A DNA stretch of 64,000 nucleotides from Chitinophagaceae bacterium (GTDB lineage Bacteria; Bacteroidota; Bacteroidia; Chitinophagales; Chitinophagaceae): the NCBI GenBank assembly GCA_016719015.1, contig JADKAZ010000001.1, forward strand, positions 124,001-188,000. The letters are read 5' to 3'. The notes below the pieces were generated by a model. It was not told the DNA's origin, ran no database searches, and worked only from the letters and a program-made list of their open reading frames with translations. Below, piece after piece: positions 37,955 through 47,237 of the stretch. Each line of letters opens with the position of its first letter. Position 1 is the stretch's first letter. Made by a program: the position numbers and the translations under genes.

Positions 37955-39514
37955 ATGAGTGTCTTCAACCGTCGGGCAAAGTTTTATTTTCTTTCTTTTC
38001 TTAAACATGACTTTAAAGCCAGTATAACTGTTTTCTTTGTTGCCCTTCCACTTTGCCTCGGTATTTCATTAGCTTCTAATGCTCCGCTTTATTCAGGACT
38101 TATTTCAGGTATCCTCGGCGGTATTGTTGTAGGGTTTATCAGCAAATCCCATATCAGTGTAAGTGGACCAGCGGCTGGTCTGACAGCCATCTGTGCATCC
38201 GCCATTACAGAACTTGGGACGATTGATATTTTTTTTCTTTCTGTAGCTGTTGCGGGGCTGATACAGGTATTACTCGGCATATTCAGATTAGGAGGTTTCA
38301 CCCATTTCATTCCTTCCACTGTAATAAAGGGAATGCTTGCCGCAATTGGCATTATTCTCATGGCCAAACAAGTGCCGTTATTGTTGGGGTATGATAAAGC
38401 TGATTTCTGGACAAAGGAGTTGTTCAACATTATTTCATTCGACAATACTTTCCAACATGTAAAAAACATTTATTATCACTCTTCGAAAGGGGCTATTCTT
38501 ATTGCCTTGCTATCTTTAGCCTTGCTCATTGCCTGGAAAAATACATTAGCAAAAAAAATCACCTTCCTTCCCACTTCTTTCGTGGTGGTAGCTTTTGGAA
38601 TTGCGATGGCATTATTGTTCAAAGAATTTATTCCCACCCTGGCCCTGAAGGATTCGCAGTTTGTCAATATTCCGGAAAATCTTTTTGGTGAAATAAAACT
38701 ACCCAACTACCAGGCATTATTCAGCCAAACAGCTATCTGGAAAAATGCAGTGATAATCTGCATTGTTGCTTCACTGGAAACATTATTGAGTATTGAGGCG
38801 GTAGACAAACTGGATCCTTATAATCGCATCACACCACAAAACCGGGAACTGGTAGCGCAGGGTACCGGAAATATTTTAAGTGGATTGCTGGGTGGGTTGC
38901 CCATTACTGCTGTTATTGTAAGAAGTTCTGCCAATGCGGAAGCAGGTGCCCGAACTAAAGTTTCCGGTATTTTTCATGGGCTTTGGGTTTTTGTATTTGC
39001 CTTCTTCCTTGCATCCCTGCTGAATTATATTCCTTATTGTGTACTGGCCGTTATCCTGATACGTACGGGTTATAATCTTGCCAAACCAAGAATGATACGT
39101 TCAGTATACAAACTTGGAAGAGAACAATTCATGCCTTTTATAGTAACCGTGATTGCTATCCTTTTCACAGACCTTTTAATTGGTGTAGGCATTGGCATCG
39201 CCTATGCCGGCTATTTTATTTTTAAGAATACATATAAAGCCGGGTTCACCCTCGATACCAGGACAGAGGGAATTACTAAGCACTATGATTTCCGCCTGGC
39301 CATCAATGTCAGCTTCATTAACAAAAAGAAGCTAAAAGATGAGCTGGAAAAAATACCGGATCATGCTGTAGTACATATTGACGGAGAAGACAGTGTTTAT
39401 ATTGATTATGACGTTATCGAAGCTATCAACGAGTTTAAAGCAAAAGCCCATCATAAACATATCAGGTTGCAGCTAACCGGTATTCCTGATGTTGAAACGA
39501 TCAGCCCTCATTAA
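37955..39514 (+). CDS. SulP family anion transporter with STAS domain
   Basis: 519 residues. About 10-12 membrane helices begin with FFVALPLCLGISLASNAPLY, then SGPAAGLTAICASAI, ASLETLLSIEAVDKLDP and the GLLGGLPITAVIVRSSANAE loop typical of SulP. A C-terminal STAS-like domain is at about 430-515 (HAVVHIDGEDSVYIDYDVIE). Family members carry sulfate or bicarbonate with Na+ or H+, and Bacteroidota forms are often taken as bicarbonate carriers, but no carbonic anhydrase is next to it here. Starts 63 bases after the Fe-S protein gene. Confidence 0.92.
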   Translation: MSVFNRRAKFYFLSFLKHDFKASITVFFVALPLCLGISLASNAPLYSGLISGILGGIVVGFISKSHISVSGPAAGLTAICASAITELGTIDIFFLSVAVAGLIQVLLGIFRLGGFTHFIPSTVIKGMLAAIGIILMAKQVPLLLGYDKADFWTKELFNIISFDNTFQHVKNIYYHSSKGAILIALLSLALLIAWKNTLAKKITFLPTSFVVVAFGIAMALLFKEFIPTLALKDSQFVNIPENLFGEIKLPNYQALFSQTAIWKNAVIICIVASLETLLSIEAVDKLDPYNRITPQNRELVAQGTGNILSGLLGGLPITAVIVRSSANAEAGARTKVSGIFHGLWVFVFAFFLASLLNYIPYCVLAVILIRTGYNLAKPRMIRSVYKLGREQFMPFIVTVIAILFTDLLIGVGIGIAYAGYFIFKNTYKAGFTLDTRTEGITKHYDFRLAINVSFINKKKLKDELEKIPDHAVVHIDGEDSVYIDYDVIEAINEFKAKAHHKHIRLQLTGIPDVETISPH

Positions 39515-39534
39515 ATAATCAAAATGCTGTCACA

Positions 39535-39864
39535 ATGAAAATATCTTCCTTTCCATTCCAAACCCTCGATTGGTCTTCTGTTCCCAAAGAAGAACACAAA
39601 GGCGATACCGGTATGGCTTACTGGCAAATTCAACAAGTAAATGATATCCGGGTAAGAATGGTGGAATATTCACCCGGTTACCTGGCAGATCATTGGTGCA
39701 GCAAAGGTCATATTATTCTCTGCCTTGAAGGGGAAATAGAGACGGAATTAAAAGATGGCCGTATCATGAAATTGACAAAAGACATGTGCTATTTTGTAGG
39801 TGACGATAATGAGGCACATCGTACATCTGCAAAAAATGGTTGTAGATTGTTTATTGTTGATTAA
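39535..39864 (+). CDS. Cupin-fold protein with a DHWC motif (DHCW-type family)
   Basis: 109 residues making one small double-stranded beta-helix. GYLADHWCSKGHIILCLEGE carries the candidate metal ligands, and the second cupin motif is FVGDDNEAHRTSAKNGCRLF with its His. Small cupins of this type bind a metal or small ligand; the substrate is unknown. It starts 20 bases after the SulP gene and could be cotranscribed with it. ATG start, intact. Confidence 0.8.
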   Translation: MKISSFPFQTLDWSSVPKEEHKGDTGMAYWQIQQVNDIRVRMVEYSPGYLADHWCSKGHIILCLEGEIETELKDGRIMKLTKDMCYFVGDDNEAHRTSAKNGCRLFIVD

Positions 39865-39916
39865 TACTCGGGTAAGTAGTATTAAAATATTCTCAGATTA
39901 CTTACGTTTTATATAC

Positions 39917-40444
39917 ATGATGAACAAATATGCATTGCCCATCTTAGCTGCCATGCTTATCGCCTTCGGTAGTTATGCTCAAAAGCCTTTCGAACTGGGG
40001 GTTGAATATATCCGTGCAATGGGCAAGGGTTACAACACTTCCAAAGCAGCTGTAAGGGGTGAATCATTTAATAATAAGAGCAGCTATAGCGCAGGGATCA
40101 CCTACCAACTGGCCTCCAATAAAGCTTATTCTGTATCAAGAGGTTTTGGACTATATGTTGGCTTTCGCTATGCTTTTAGTAATAACCTGAATGGAAACAG
40201 TCCATTTGCAGGTGCCAGGATATTATTTTCATTAGAAAATTTTGAGGGCCAGACAAACCGGAATAGTTTATTCATCACCCCATGGGCCGAAGTAGGATAT
40301 CATCTGATTTTTGCCAGGTCATTTTATGCTGCGCCGTCATTGGGATACGGCTTTACAAAGAAAATGAGTAAAGATTATAATTCGCTAAACGAAGATGATG
40401 GAGGGCGGCTGATACCTTCGCTTTCTGCAGGCTATCGTTTTTAA
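39917..40444 (+). CDS. Small outer-membrane beta-barrel-like protein
   Basis: 175 residues from the ATG at 39917, which begins a signal peptide ending SYAQ (about 20). The frame opens at 39800, but that part overlaps the cupin gene. The mature part is a run of alternating strands (FELGVEYIRAMGKGYN, GFGLYVGFRYAFSN, PWAEVGYHLIFARS, PSLSAGYRF) ending in a C-terminal Phe, as usual for an eight-strand outer-membrane barrel. Function unknown. The stop overlaps the convergent LysE gene by four bases. Confidence 0.7.
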   Translation: MMNKYALPILAAMLIAFGSYAQKPFELGVEYIRAMGKGYNTSKAAVRGESFNNKSSYSAGITYQLASNKAYSVSRGFGLYVGFRYAFSNNLNGNSPFAGARILFSLENFEGQTNRNSLFITPWAEVGYHLIFARSFYAAPSLGYGFTKKMSKDYNSLNEDDGGRLIPSLSAGYRF

Positions 40445-41187
40445 TTTTCATCGCCCTTATCGTGATGAGTGATCTTTTCAAACCCCTCCTCAATTTTTTC
40501 ATACTGTTCTTCTATATGATGGGTTACTTCTTCAGGATGTTCTAATTTATGAACTGCGCCCTTGTGCCGCCACATTCTCCATGCTTGTATAAGGGCTGTC
40601 AATGCAAAAATGCCCCCAACTACCCAGTTTAGAATATGCTGATTATTGTTGATCCGGGCAGCTATCAGCAATCCGCCAAAAATAAATACACAATTGCCTA
40701 TAAAAGTACCGATACCAATACCTATTATATAGGAGTTGTAATGGTCATTTCTTGGCAGCAGTACTTTTTTGGTAAACAAAACGGTACTCCAACCGAACCA
40801 AAAAGGAATTTGCACCGGGTTTACAGCACACATCACCATACCTAATAAAAATTTGGGTAATGGGCTATCCAGTACAAAATTCTTTTCCACTTTTGGGTGC
40901 ATTGCAGCATAGAAACTGGAAAAAGCCAGGGCCAGTACTATCAACAGCGTAACCCACTCCAATGCCTTTAATAACTTTTCCTGCTTCCGGATCCAATCCA
41001 TGGCCACCAGTGAAATGCGTACATAGATAATCTCAACCAATAATGACCCAAAAGAAAATAACATGGCAGCCATAACACCATCCGAAACAGAAATCTGCAT
41101 GGCAGCAATATTCAGTGTTCCTAACGGCAGGGAACCGATAAAACTTACTACCATTCCAGTGAAAAAAATTTTCAACAGGGGATGCAT
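40441..41187 (-). CDS. LysE/RhtB family exporter
   Basis: 248 residues. Six hydrophobic segments begin with the family signature region FFTGMVVSFIGSLPLGTLNI followed by AAMQISVSDG. The loop GMVMCAVNPVQIPFWFGWS matches the conserved helix-4 region. The C-terminal 40 residues are His/Glu-rich (THHIEEQYEKIEEGFEKITH) and cytoplasmic, possibly metal-binding. The family exports amino acids or other small cationic compounds; the substrate is not known. Probably transcribed alone. Confidence 0.85.
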   Translation of the reverse strand: MHPLLKIFFTGMVVSFIGSLPLGTLNIAAMQISVSDGVMAAMLFSFGSLLVEIIYVRISLVAMDWIRKQEKLLKALEWVTLLIVLALAFSSFYAAMHPKVEKNFVLDSPLPKFLLGMVMCAVNPVQIPFWFGWSTVLFTKKVLLPRNDHYNSYIIGIGIGTFIGNCVFIFGGLLIAARINNNQHILNWVVGGIFALTALIQAWRMWRHKGAVHKLEHPEEVTHHIEEQYEKIEEGFEKITHHDKGDEN

Positions 41188-41308
41188 AAAACGAATGTAA
41201 GAAGTAAAAGCTAAGTAACAATAACCGGGTGGGAAGCTTTAAAACGACGTTTATTTAAATAACACAAATCAGGTTTAGGATAATACTGTTGAATAAAAAA
41301 CAAGGCTC

Positions 41309-42346
41309 CTAATCATACTTTTCCAGCATCTTAAAATGCTTCCTGGCATCAGCCAAATATTTTCTTCCCCGTTGAAAAGACCAGTATGGTGTACCATTCT
41401 TATGATTATAGCGGCTTATTTTATACAATACTTTCCAGTGATGCAGTATCACCCCGTAAGCTTTCCAGAGGCTCATGCCACAATCATAAATATGATTTGG
41501 CTCGGCTCCGCAACCATTAAACTCGAGAATAGAAAAGTTTTTTCCTTGCTTCAGGTCTTCTATTGAAGTTGTTTTGATATCATAACGGCCATAATAAAAT
41601 TTATCTGTGTAATGGCTAAGGTCATCAAATACTTTATGCAGGTCTTCATCTATTTCATTATGTAAGTTGGTAAAGTGTGCCCCCCGGTTATGATTGCCTG
41701 CATACGAAAGATAGAATACTTCACCTTCGGGAATCACTCTTTCAAACCGATGTCCATGACGGTGTTCCATCTCTTCCATTCTAAACCTTGCACGGGGATG
41801 TGCCGATACAAGCTCTTTCAATGTTGACTGACCATTACCTTTTACATGCAGCAGTTCTTTATCAATAAAACCAGTAACAACCCCCTTTTTTTCCCAGGGA
41901 AAACGGTAATAAAATACACTTACTTCAACTGGCAGTTCTATCAACTCCTGGACAATATACTCTACAGGAATTTTTTCATGATACTTTACCAATTGATCGT
42001 CGTTATCAATTTTCCGGAATAATATCCCTTTCATACCTACATCAGGTTTTACAATAAAAGGGAATGAAAACCCGGCATCGGTAATTTTCTTTTTTACATT
42101 TTCATAAGACCAGTCATGCATGATGTAAATAGTGCGGGGATAAGAATTTGGTGGCAGCTGGTCATACATCTCCTTTTTCCCCTCCCCTTCAAAACCGCCG
42201 AAAGTAATGGTGGGATTAGAAGCACTAAAATACCAAAAAGACCAGCTGCGTAAACAATACCATAGCCATACAGGCCCGATTGGAAAATAAAGGACATAGA
42301 AGTTCCACAACTCCCAATTTGTCAACTTTTGAAAAAATTTCTTCAT
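41309..42346 (-). CDS. ATP-grasp domain protein, carboxylate-amine ligase-like
   Basis: 345 residues from the ATG at 42346 (the frame opens at 42373). A hydrophobic stretch of about 20 residues near the N-terminus (FYVLYFPIGPVWLWYCL) may bind the membrane. The ATP-grasp core has FPFIVKPDVGMKGILFRKI (glycine loop), YIVQELIELPVEVSVFYYR and FSILEFNGCGAEPNHIYD (metal-binding Glu and Asn). Such enzymes join a carboxylate to an amine via acyl-phosphate. A C-terminal helical tail is basic. The substrate is unknown; it resembles the D-Ala-D-Ala ligase-like proteins of Chitinophagaceae. Confidence 0.75.
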   Translation of the reverse strand: MKKFFQKLTNWELWNFYVLYFPIGPVWLWYCLRSWSFWYFSASNPTITFGGFEGEGKKEMYDQLPPNSYPRTIYIMHDWSYENVKKKITDAGFSFPFIVKPDVGMKGILFRKIDNDDQLVKYHEKIPVEYIVQELIELPVEVSVFYYRFPWEKKGVVTGFIDKELLHVKGNGQSTLKELVSAHPRARFRMEEMEHRHGHRFERVIPEGEVFYLSYAGNHNRGAHFTNLHNEIDEDLHKVFDDLSHYTDKFYYGRYDIKTTSIEDLKQGKNFSILEFNGCGAEPNHIYDCGMSLWKAYGVILHHWKVLYKISRYNHKNGTPYWSFQRGRKYLADARKHFKMLEKYD

Positions 42347-42431
42347 GCCAGTAATAGAAACAAAATAAAGCAAAGAAAATCATACTGCCATGAATTGTCT
42401 TTTTGATTTAGATTTGAAACAAATTTGACAC

Positions 42432-43211
42432 ATGCAGGTTCCAACTGTAGCCGAAAAAATTGCCGGCGGACAAAGTCCCGAAATATTATTTTGGGTAGGT
42501 TGTGCGGGTAGTTTTGATCAACGGGCACAAAAAATTACCAAAGCTTTTGTTACTATTCTGGATAAGGTCGGTATCAACTATGCAATTCTCGGTAAAGAAG
42601 AAATGTGCACCGGCGATCCGGTTCGAAGAGCCGGGAATGAGTTTATGTTCCAGATGATGGCCTACCAGAATATCCAGGTATTAAATAATTACGGTATCAA
42701 AAAAATTGTTACGGCCTGTCCTCATTGCTTTAATACTTTAAAAAATGAGTATCCTGAACTGGGAGGCAATTACGAAGTCATTCATCATACCACTTTCTTA
42801 CAAAACCTGATTGATGAGGGAAAAATAAAGTTGAAAGGAGGTGGCGAATTCAAAGGAAAAAAAATCACTTACCACGACAGTTGTTACCTGGGCCGCTCCA
42901 ATAATATTTATGAGGCTCCCCGCAAAGTGCTGGAAGCACTGGATGCGGAATTGGTAGAAATGAAACGGTGTAAAAGTAATGGCCTTTGCTGTGGTGCCGG
43001 CGGTGCACAAATGTTTAAAGAGGAAGAAAAGGGAATTACAAGAGTTAATATTGAACGCAGCCATGAAGCTTTTGAAACAGGTGCTTCTGTTATTGCTGCT
43101 GCCTGTCCATTCTGTAATACCATGATGACAGACGGGGTGAAATTGGCCGATAAAGAAGATAGTGTGAAAGTGCTGGATGTGGCTGAAATGATTGCACTAT
43201 CAATGGAATAG
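42432..43211 (+). CDS. CCG-domain (Fe-S) protein, heterodisulfide reductase subunit B-like
   Basis: 259 residues, cytoplasmic. Two cysteine-rich repeats are visible: FWVGCAGSFDQRA with TACPHCFNTLKNEYPELG, then YHDSCYLGRSNNIYEAPRK with CCGAGGAQMF and AACPFCNTMM. These CCG domains hold a non-cubane or 4Fe-4S cluster in HdrB, GlpC and LutA. It is the expected partner of the membrane Fe-S protein at 36572, though separated by 4.5 kb containing five genes. Electron donor and acceptor unknown. Confidence 0.85.
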   Translation: MQVPTVAEKIAGGQSPEILFWVGCAGSFDQRAQKITKAFVTILDKVGINYAILGKEEMCTGDPVRRAGNEFMFQMMAYQNIQVLNNYGIKKIVTACPHCFNTLKNEYPELGGNYEVIHHTTFLQNLIDEGKIKLKGGGEFKGKKITYHDSCYLGRSNNIYEAPRKVLEALDAELVEMKRCKSNGLCCGAGGAQMFKEEEKGITRVNIERSHEAFETGASVIAAACPFCNTMMTDGVKLADKEDSVKVLDVAEMIALSME

Positions 43212-43238
43212 TAAGTTATTAAAATACTTTTCTCATTC

Positions 43239-43595
43239 TCAAAAATGGGGCATAAGCCTGTCCTGTACTTCAATCGCCTCTCTTAATTTCCCCTTGGGCA
43301 CAGGTATTCTTATTTCATGGTTGCTCCCATCACGGCCATATGTAATTAAAAGAATATTGACAAACCCATCATGGCGCAAATCTATTTGCCGTAGTTCATG
43401 CTTACTGCTGTTAAAATATTGCTGGTTATTTCCAATCCATACTTTTTCGGGAGTAATACAGACCTCAGGTACTGTTTTAGCCCTTCTTGCAAGCACAAGA
43501 GAAATTAAATGATAAAAAGTTTTCTTTCGTTTCAGTGTAGATCTTAAAAAAGCTTTCCATTCATCCTTTGTATATGTCCAGTGTACTAATGTCAT
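43239..43595 (-). CDS. Conserved-looking hypothetical protein
   Basis: 118 residues from the ATG at 43595. The frame extends to 43829, but that part overlaps the plus-strand gene at 43653 and has no coding look. A basic N-terminal half (YTKDEWKAFLRSTLKRKKTFYHL) is followed by strands EVCITPEKVWIGNNQQYF, LRQIDLRHDGFVNILLITYG and EIRIPVPKGKLREAIEVQDR, possibly a small PH- or barrel-like domain. No signal peptide. Divergent from 43653 with a 57-base shared promoter gap, and convergent with the CCG-domain gene (27 bases). Confidence 0.65.
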   Translation of the reverse strand: MTLVHWTYTKDEWKAFLRSTLKRKKTFYHLISLVLARRAKTVPEVCITPEKVWIGNNQQYFNSSKHELRQIDLRHDGFVNILLITYGRDGSNHEIRIPVPKGKLREAIEVQDRLMPHF

Positions 43596-43652
43596 ATTTA
43601 CCGCTTTAATTGTTTGTTTCAACAGGTTATAAATTGGTTGTAATTTAGCAGC

Positions 43653-44171
43653 ATGAACCCCGACTATCAATACCTTCTTGACGGTACTTTTCATCCGGAT
43701 TCCCGTGTTTGGGTGTACCAGTGCAACCGTTTGTTTACACTCAGCGAAGCTTTGGAGATAGAACAAATGCTGAAAGAGTTCACCCTGCAATGGAAAAGCC
43801 ATGGCACACCGGTAAAAGGAGAAGCTCATTTATTTTTTGGCCAGTTCATTGTGTTATTGGCCGACGAAACAGCGACCGGTGTCAGCGGATGCAGTACTGA
43901 CAGTTCGGTTCGATTCATAAAAGATATTGAACAGCGGTACAGCGTTAGTATGTTTGACCGGACTACACTGGCTTTTGTAATTAAAGATAAAATACAGCTA
44001 CTCCCCCTCTCGCAACTGCAGTACGCCGTTGAAAATGGTTTTATCAATTCCGACACACTTTACTTTAACAACTTGGTACAGACAAAACAAGAGTTAGCAA
44101 GCAAATGGATTATTCCGGTGAAGGACAGCTGGCTAAACAATAAGATTTCGTTTTCTAAAGCAGTATCTTAA
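43653..44171 (+). CDS. Conserved hypothetical protein
   Basis: 172 residues without signal or membrane segment. The N-terminal half is VWVYQCNRLFTLSEALEIEQ followed by MLKEFTLQWKSHGTPVKGEA, then LFFGQFIVLLADETATGVSG with a Cys at CSTDSSV. The C-terminal half is helical with QYSV and SKWIIPVKDSWL. I recall such short proteins as widespread in Bacteroidota, sometimes mislabelled as transporter ATPases, yet no Walker motif is visible. Function unknown. Confidence 0.7.
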   Translation: MNPDYQYLLDGTFHPDSRVWVYQCNRLFTLSEALEIEQMLKEFTLQWKSHGTPVKGEAHLFFGQFIVLLADETATGVSGCSTDSSVRFIKDIEQRYSVSMFDRTTLAFVIKDKIQLLPLSQLQYAVENGFINSDTLYFNNLVQTKQELASKWIIPVKDSWLNNKISFSKAVS

Positions 44172-44249
44172 AATATTTTCCTTTACTCTCCTGCAGTTTT
44201 TCACAGGTATGAAATATACTTTTGATTGCTCGTCATCAAACCATATCAA

Positions 44250-47210
44250 TTACTGACTGGTGATTGTTAACACCACACCTGTATTAACCTGCACCTGGGC
44301 TCCGGTAGTTAATGTAAGTCTTTTAATAGTTGTATTAGTAGCAACAACAGGCGGATTTGGTGCATCTCCTGTAACCACCACGGCTGAAGTTACTCCGGGA
44401 ATTAATCCGCATTGCCAATTGGCACTATTCGTCCAGACACTACTTACTTCCCCCAACCATAAGGCAGTAGCTGGTGGTAAGCTATTTGAAGGAGTGACAA
44501 ATGATGCAGAAGTAGTCCATGTAGGACAAAATGTTGTAAAATCCGGACCGTTTGCTGCCCTTACATGAATATAATATGTAGTGGATGGTAATAATGAAGA
44601 CACGGTGGCGTTAGTTAGTGTGGTTGTTGGCGGATTTATCGGATTTGATGGCGGTGAACTGTTTTGATCAACTACATATTGATATTGTTCCCCATAAGCA
44701 ACATAGCTCCAGGCAAAACTAACCTGGGTGGGACAGATTAAAGTTGGATACACCCAATCAACTCTTGCTTCGTCCACATAAACATTGGCTGTCTGCATTG
44801 GTTCGCATCCCGGTTTGGAGGTTTCAAGCAACCAGGCTCCTTCCTGGGCTGCGGACATTACAACTATCAGGCTTTGGTTTCCCCCGCCCCCACCAATTGG
44901 AATTGTATACCGTGCAGCACCATCCTGCTTCCAGGTATACTCTTGCGAAACCATAGTTGCAACTGCCTGTAAGTCTACTAAATTACCGGTACAATACACC
45001 CCTGCACCTTGAAGTATGGGTGGAACAATTGTATTCGCTGTAATGACTGCATTATTGGAAACAAGGGTACATCCGTCAACAATTGATTTTGCCTGATATG
45101 TCCCCCCTAAACTTGTAGTGTAGGTCGGCCCTGTTTCGTAATCTATCAAACTATTATTTCTGTACCATTGATAAATCCCACTACCTCCGGCGACCGTTAA
45201 TTCAATGGAAGAGTTACATACTGTACCAGAGGGAGGATTCAGGGATAAACTATTTGGTGGTAGCGTAGTAAACGAAATAGTGCTCCAGTTTCCAAATCCG
45301 GAAACTCCACAGGATGAACGGACATGAAAATAATACAATGTCGCAGGGTTAACTGTTACAGTTATGAAACTATCAATAGTTGATGTTCCTGAAGCAGGCG
45401 GACTACTCGACTGTGAAAGATGATACTCATAGTTTTGAAAAACAGATTCCGGAATCACCCTGTTCCATTTAACCGTTACTTCATTGGGACAAATCTTGTC
45501 AGCCATTAATCCCGTTATCTCCGGCAAACTTATATAGACAGTATTGGAAACTACGGCAGTACATCCTGTCCTGGCAGTTTCTACCACATAATCCCCGGGC
45601 CTGGTGGCATCCATTGTAAAATCCAAACTAAGGGGCCCTCCATTACCGGCAACAGGACCATATACTATCACACCATTTTTACGCCATGTATATTGCTGGT
45701 TGGATTGACTGACAGCCATTCCAATGCTGACTGAAGAACCTGAACAATAGACCCCGCTACTACCAAGGGTTGGAGTAATAGAACCCGGTTCTATTACTGC
45801 TACATTAGAAATAGCAAGGCACCCTGTAATGACAGCTCTTGCAAAATATATTCCCGGTGTAATTGCTGTATAAGTATTCCCTGTTACTCCGGCAATTAAA
45901 ACACCATCCTTAAACCACTCATAGGTAGCTCCGGCCACTGATGCAGTTAAAATAATTGGATTGCTGATACATAAACTTGCGGCAACAGGAGTTAGTGATA
46001 CATTCGTACCGCATGCGGGGCTACATAAGGAACCAGTAATAGAAAGACCGTCAATATAGGCACCAATAGATGGAACACTACTATCACTGCCTCTTCTCCA
46101 CCGCAAAACTATGTTTTTACCATTGGCAGTAGCCGGGAGGTTAATGGTTGTTGTAACCCACCCGGCAGAATTTCCTGACCATGCATTACGAGCCGAAAGT
46201 GGATTTCCACAGCAGTTGCTTATGAGGTTAGTATAGCCACCAGTACCGAAAGTGCAACCGGCGAGCAGCACATCAGTAAATGGAGCCCCCCCAATTGATA
46301 TTTCCACCACCAATCCATCAAAAGTAAGTTCAAAATTATGATTTCTCCGGAATGTGATTTGTGCAGTAGTAGAAATTATTGAAAATTGTTTTGAATAAAA
46401 ATATTCATCAGAAATACAATCAGAACCATTTACAAAAGCAGCGTTTGGAGAACTATCGAATGTTGAGCTTACTGTTTCCCATGGATTGGAGCTTGCACAA
46501 TCCAATGAAGTTCCTGCTGCCCAGCCAAAAGGTAATGAAGGAATGGCGACCCCGTCAAAATTCTCAGCACATGCGGATGCTGAACAATTAGTCATAGTAA
46601 CATTATCAATAAAAGCACCTGTAGTAGCCCCGCTTCCATCGGTACCTCTTCTCCATCTGAGAACAACAATTTTTCCATTGGCAGCTGCCGGTAGATTTAC
46701 TGTCGTCGTTACATATGCACTGGAGGTAGAGCCACTCCATGCCGGCCGACCTCCTATTGGATTTAGACTTGAAATGAGTGTGTTATTATAACCCCCTGTC
46801 ACAAAGCTTCCTCCAGCAGAAATAATGTCTATAAAACTCCCTCCGGTAATTGATATTTCCAGCACCATTCCATCCCAATTCGTTTCCAATTCATGCCGCC
46901 TGCGAAATGTCAATTCAGCACTGGCACTGGTTATTAAATAGGATCTTGAAACCAGCACTTCGTCGGATACGCAACCGGGAGCTGTGACATAAACAGCATT
47001 AGGTCCACTATTAGGAGTTGTTGTTGTTGAAATCCATGGATTTGAGCCTGCGCAATCTGCTAATGTAACAGCACTCCAACCTGATGGTAATGCGGGGGCT
47101 GTCACTCCGTCAAATGTTTCTGTACACTGAGCCGAAACCTTGCGTAATCCGGAACCAATCATTATTACAGTTAAGCACAGTAAGACAGGGAAGAAGTTGC
47201 ATTTATTCAT
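44250..47210 (-). CDS. Large exported multidomain protein (two MAM/anchor-J-like, Ig-like and FN3-like domains)
   Basis: 986 residues from the ATG at 47210 (a TTG lies six bases earlier). A signal peptide ends near KVSAQ (28). Two tandem lectin-like domains follow, each opening ETFDGVxxPxLPxGW and each with a VVLRWRRG strand and IDNVTMTNC-like end, at about 28-215 and 216-400. Ig-like domains (AVAGATYEWFKDGVLIAGVT) alternate with FN3-like ones (CPNEVTVKWNRVIPESVFQN, PSTTYYIHVRAANG). The C-terminus is WTNSANWQCGLIPGV plus strands. No type IX sorting domain is seen. It is adhesin-like and starts 27 bases after the TPR-CHAT gene. Confidence 0.75.
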   Translation of the reverse strand: MNKCNFFPVLLCLTVIMIGSGLRKVSAQCTETFDGVTAPALPSGWSAVTLADCAGSNPWISTTTTPNSGPNAVYVTAPGCVSDEVLVSRSYLITSASAELTFRRRHELETNWDGMVLEISITGGSFIDIISAGGSFVTGGYNNTLISSLNPIGGRPAWSGSTSSAYVTTTVNLPAAANGKIVVLRWRRGTDGSGATTGAFIDNVTMTNCSASACAENFDGVAIPSLPFGWAAGTSLDCASSNPWETVSSTFDSSPNAAFVNGSDCISDEYFYSKQFSIISTTAQITFRRNHNFELTFDGLVVEISIGGAPFTDVLLAGCTFGTGGYTNLISNCCGNPLSARNAWSGNSAGWVTTTINLPATANGKNIVLRWRRGSDSSVPSIGAYIDGLSITGSLCSPACGTNVSLTPVAASLCISNPIILTASVAGATYEWFKDGVLIAGVTGNTYTAITPGIYFARAVITGCLAISNVAVIEPGSITPTLGSSGVYCSGSSVSIGMAVSQSNQQYTWRKNGVIVYGPVAGNGGPLSLDFTMDATRPGDYVVETARTGCTAVVSNTVYISLPEITGLMADKICPNEVTVKWNRVIPESVFQNYEYHLSQSSSPPASGTSTIDSFITVTVNPATLYYFHVRSSCGVSGFGNWSTISFTTLPPNSLSLNPPSGTVCNSSIELTVAGGSGIYQWYRNNSLIDYETGPTYTTSLGGTYQAKSIVDGCTLVSNNAVITANTIVPPILQGAGVYCTGNLVDLQAVATMVSQEYTWKQDGAARYTIPIGGGGGNQSLIVVMSAAQEGAWLLETSKPGCEPMQTANVYVDEARVDWVYPTLICPTQVSFAWSYVAYGEQYQYVVDQNSSPPSNPINPPTTTLTNATVSSLLPSTTYYIHVRAANGPDFTTFCPTWTTSASFVTPSNSLPPATALWLGEVSSVWTNSANWQCGLIPGVTSAVVVTGDAPNPPVVATNTTIKRLTLTTGAQVQVNTGVVLTITSQ

Positions 47211-47237
47211 GACCAATTTTTAAAATTCACAGTTAGT

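Noticed and set aside
43596..43829. N-terminal extension of the hypothetical protein at 43239-43595
   Set aside because: It overlaps the start of the divergent gene at 43653, and its residues look like antisense translation. The ATG at 43595 gives a compact protein.
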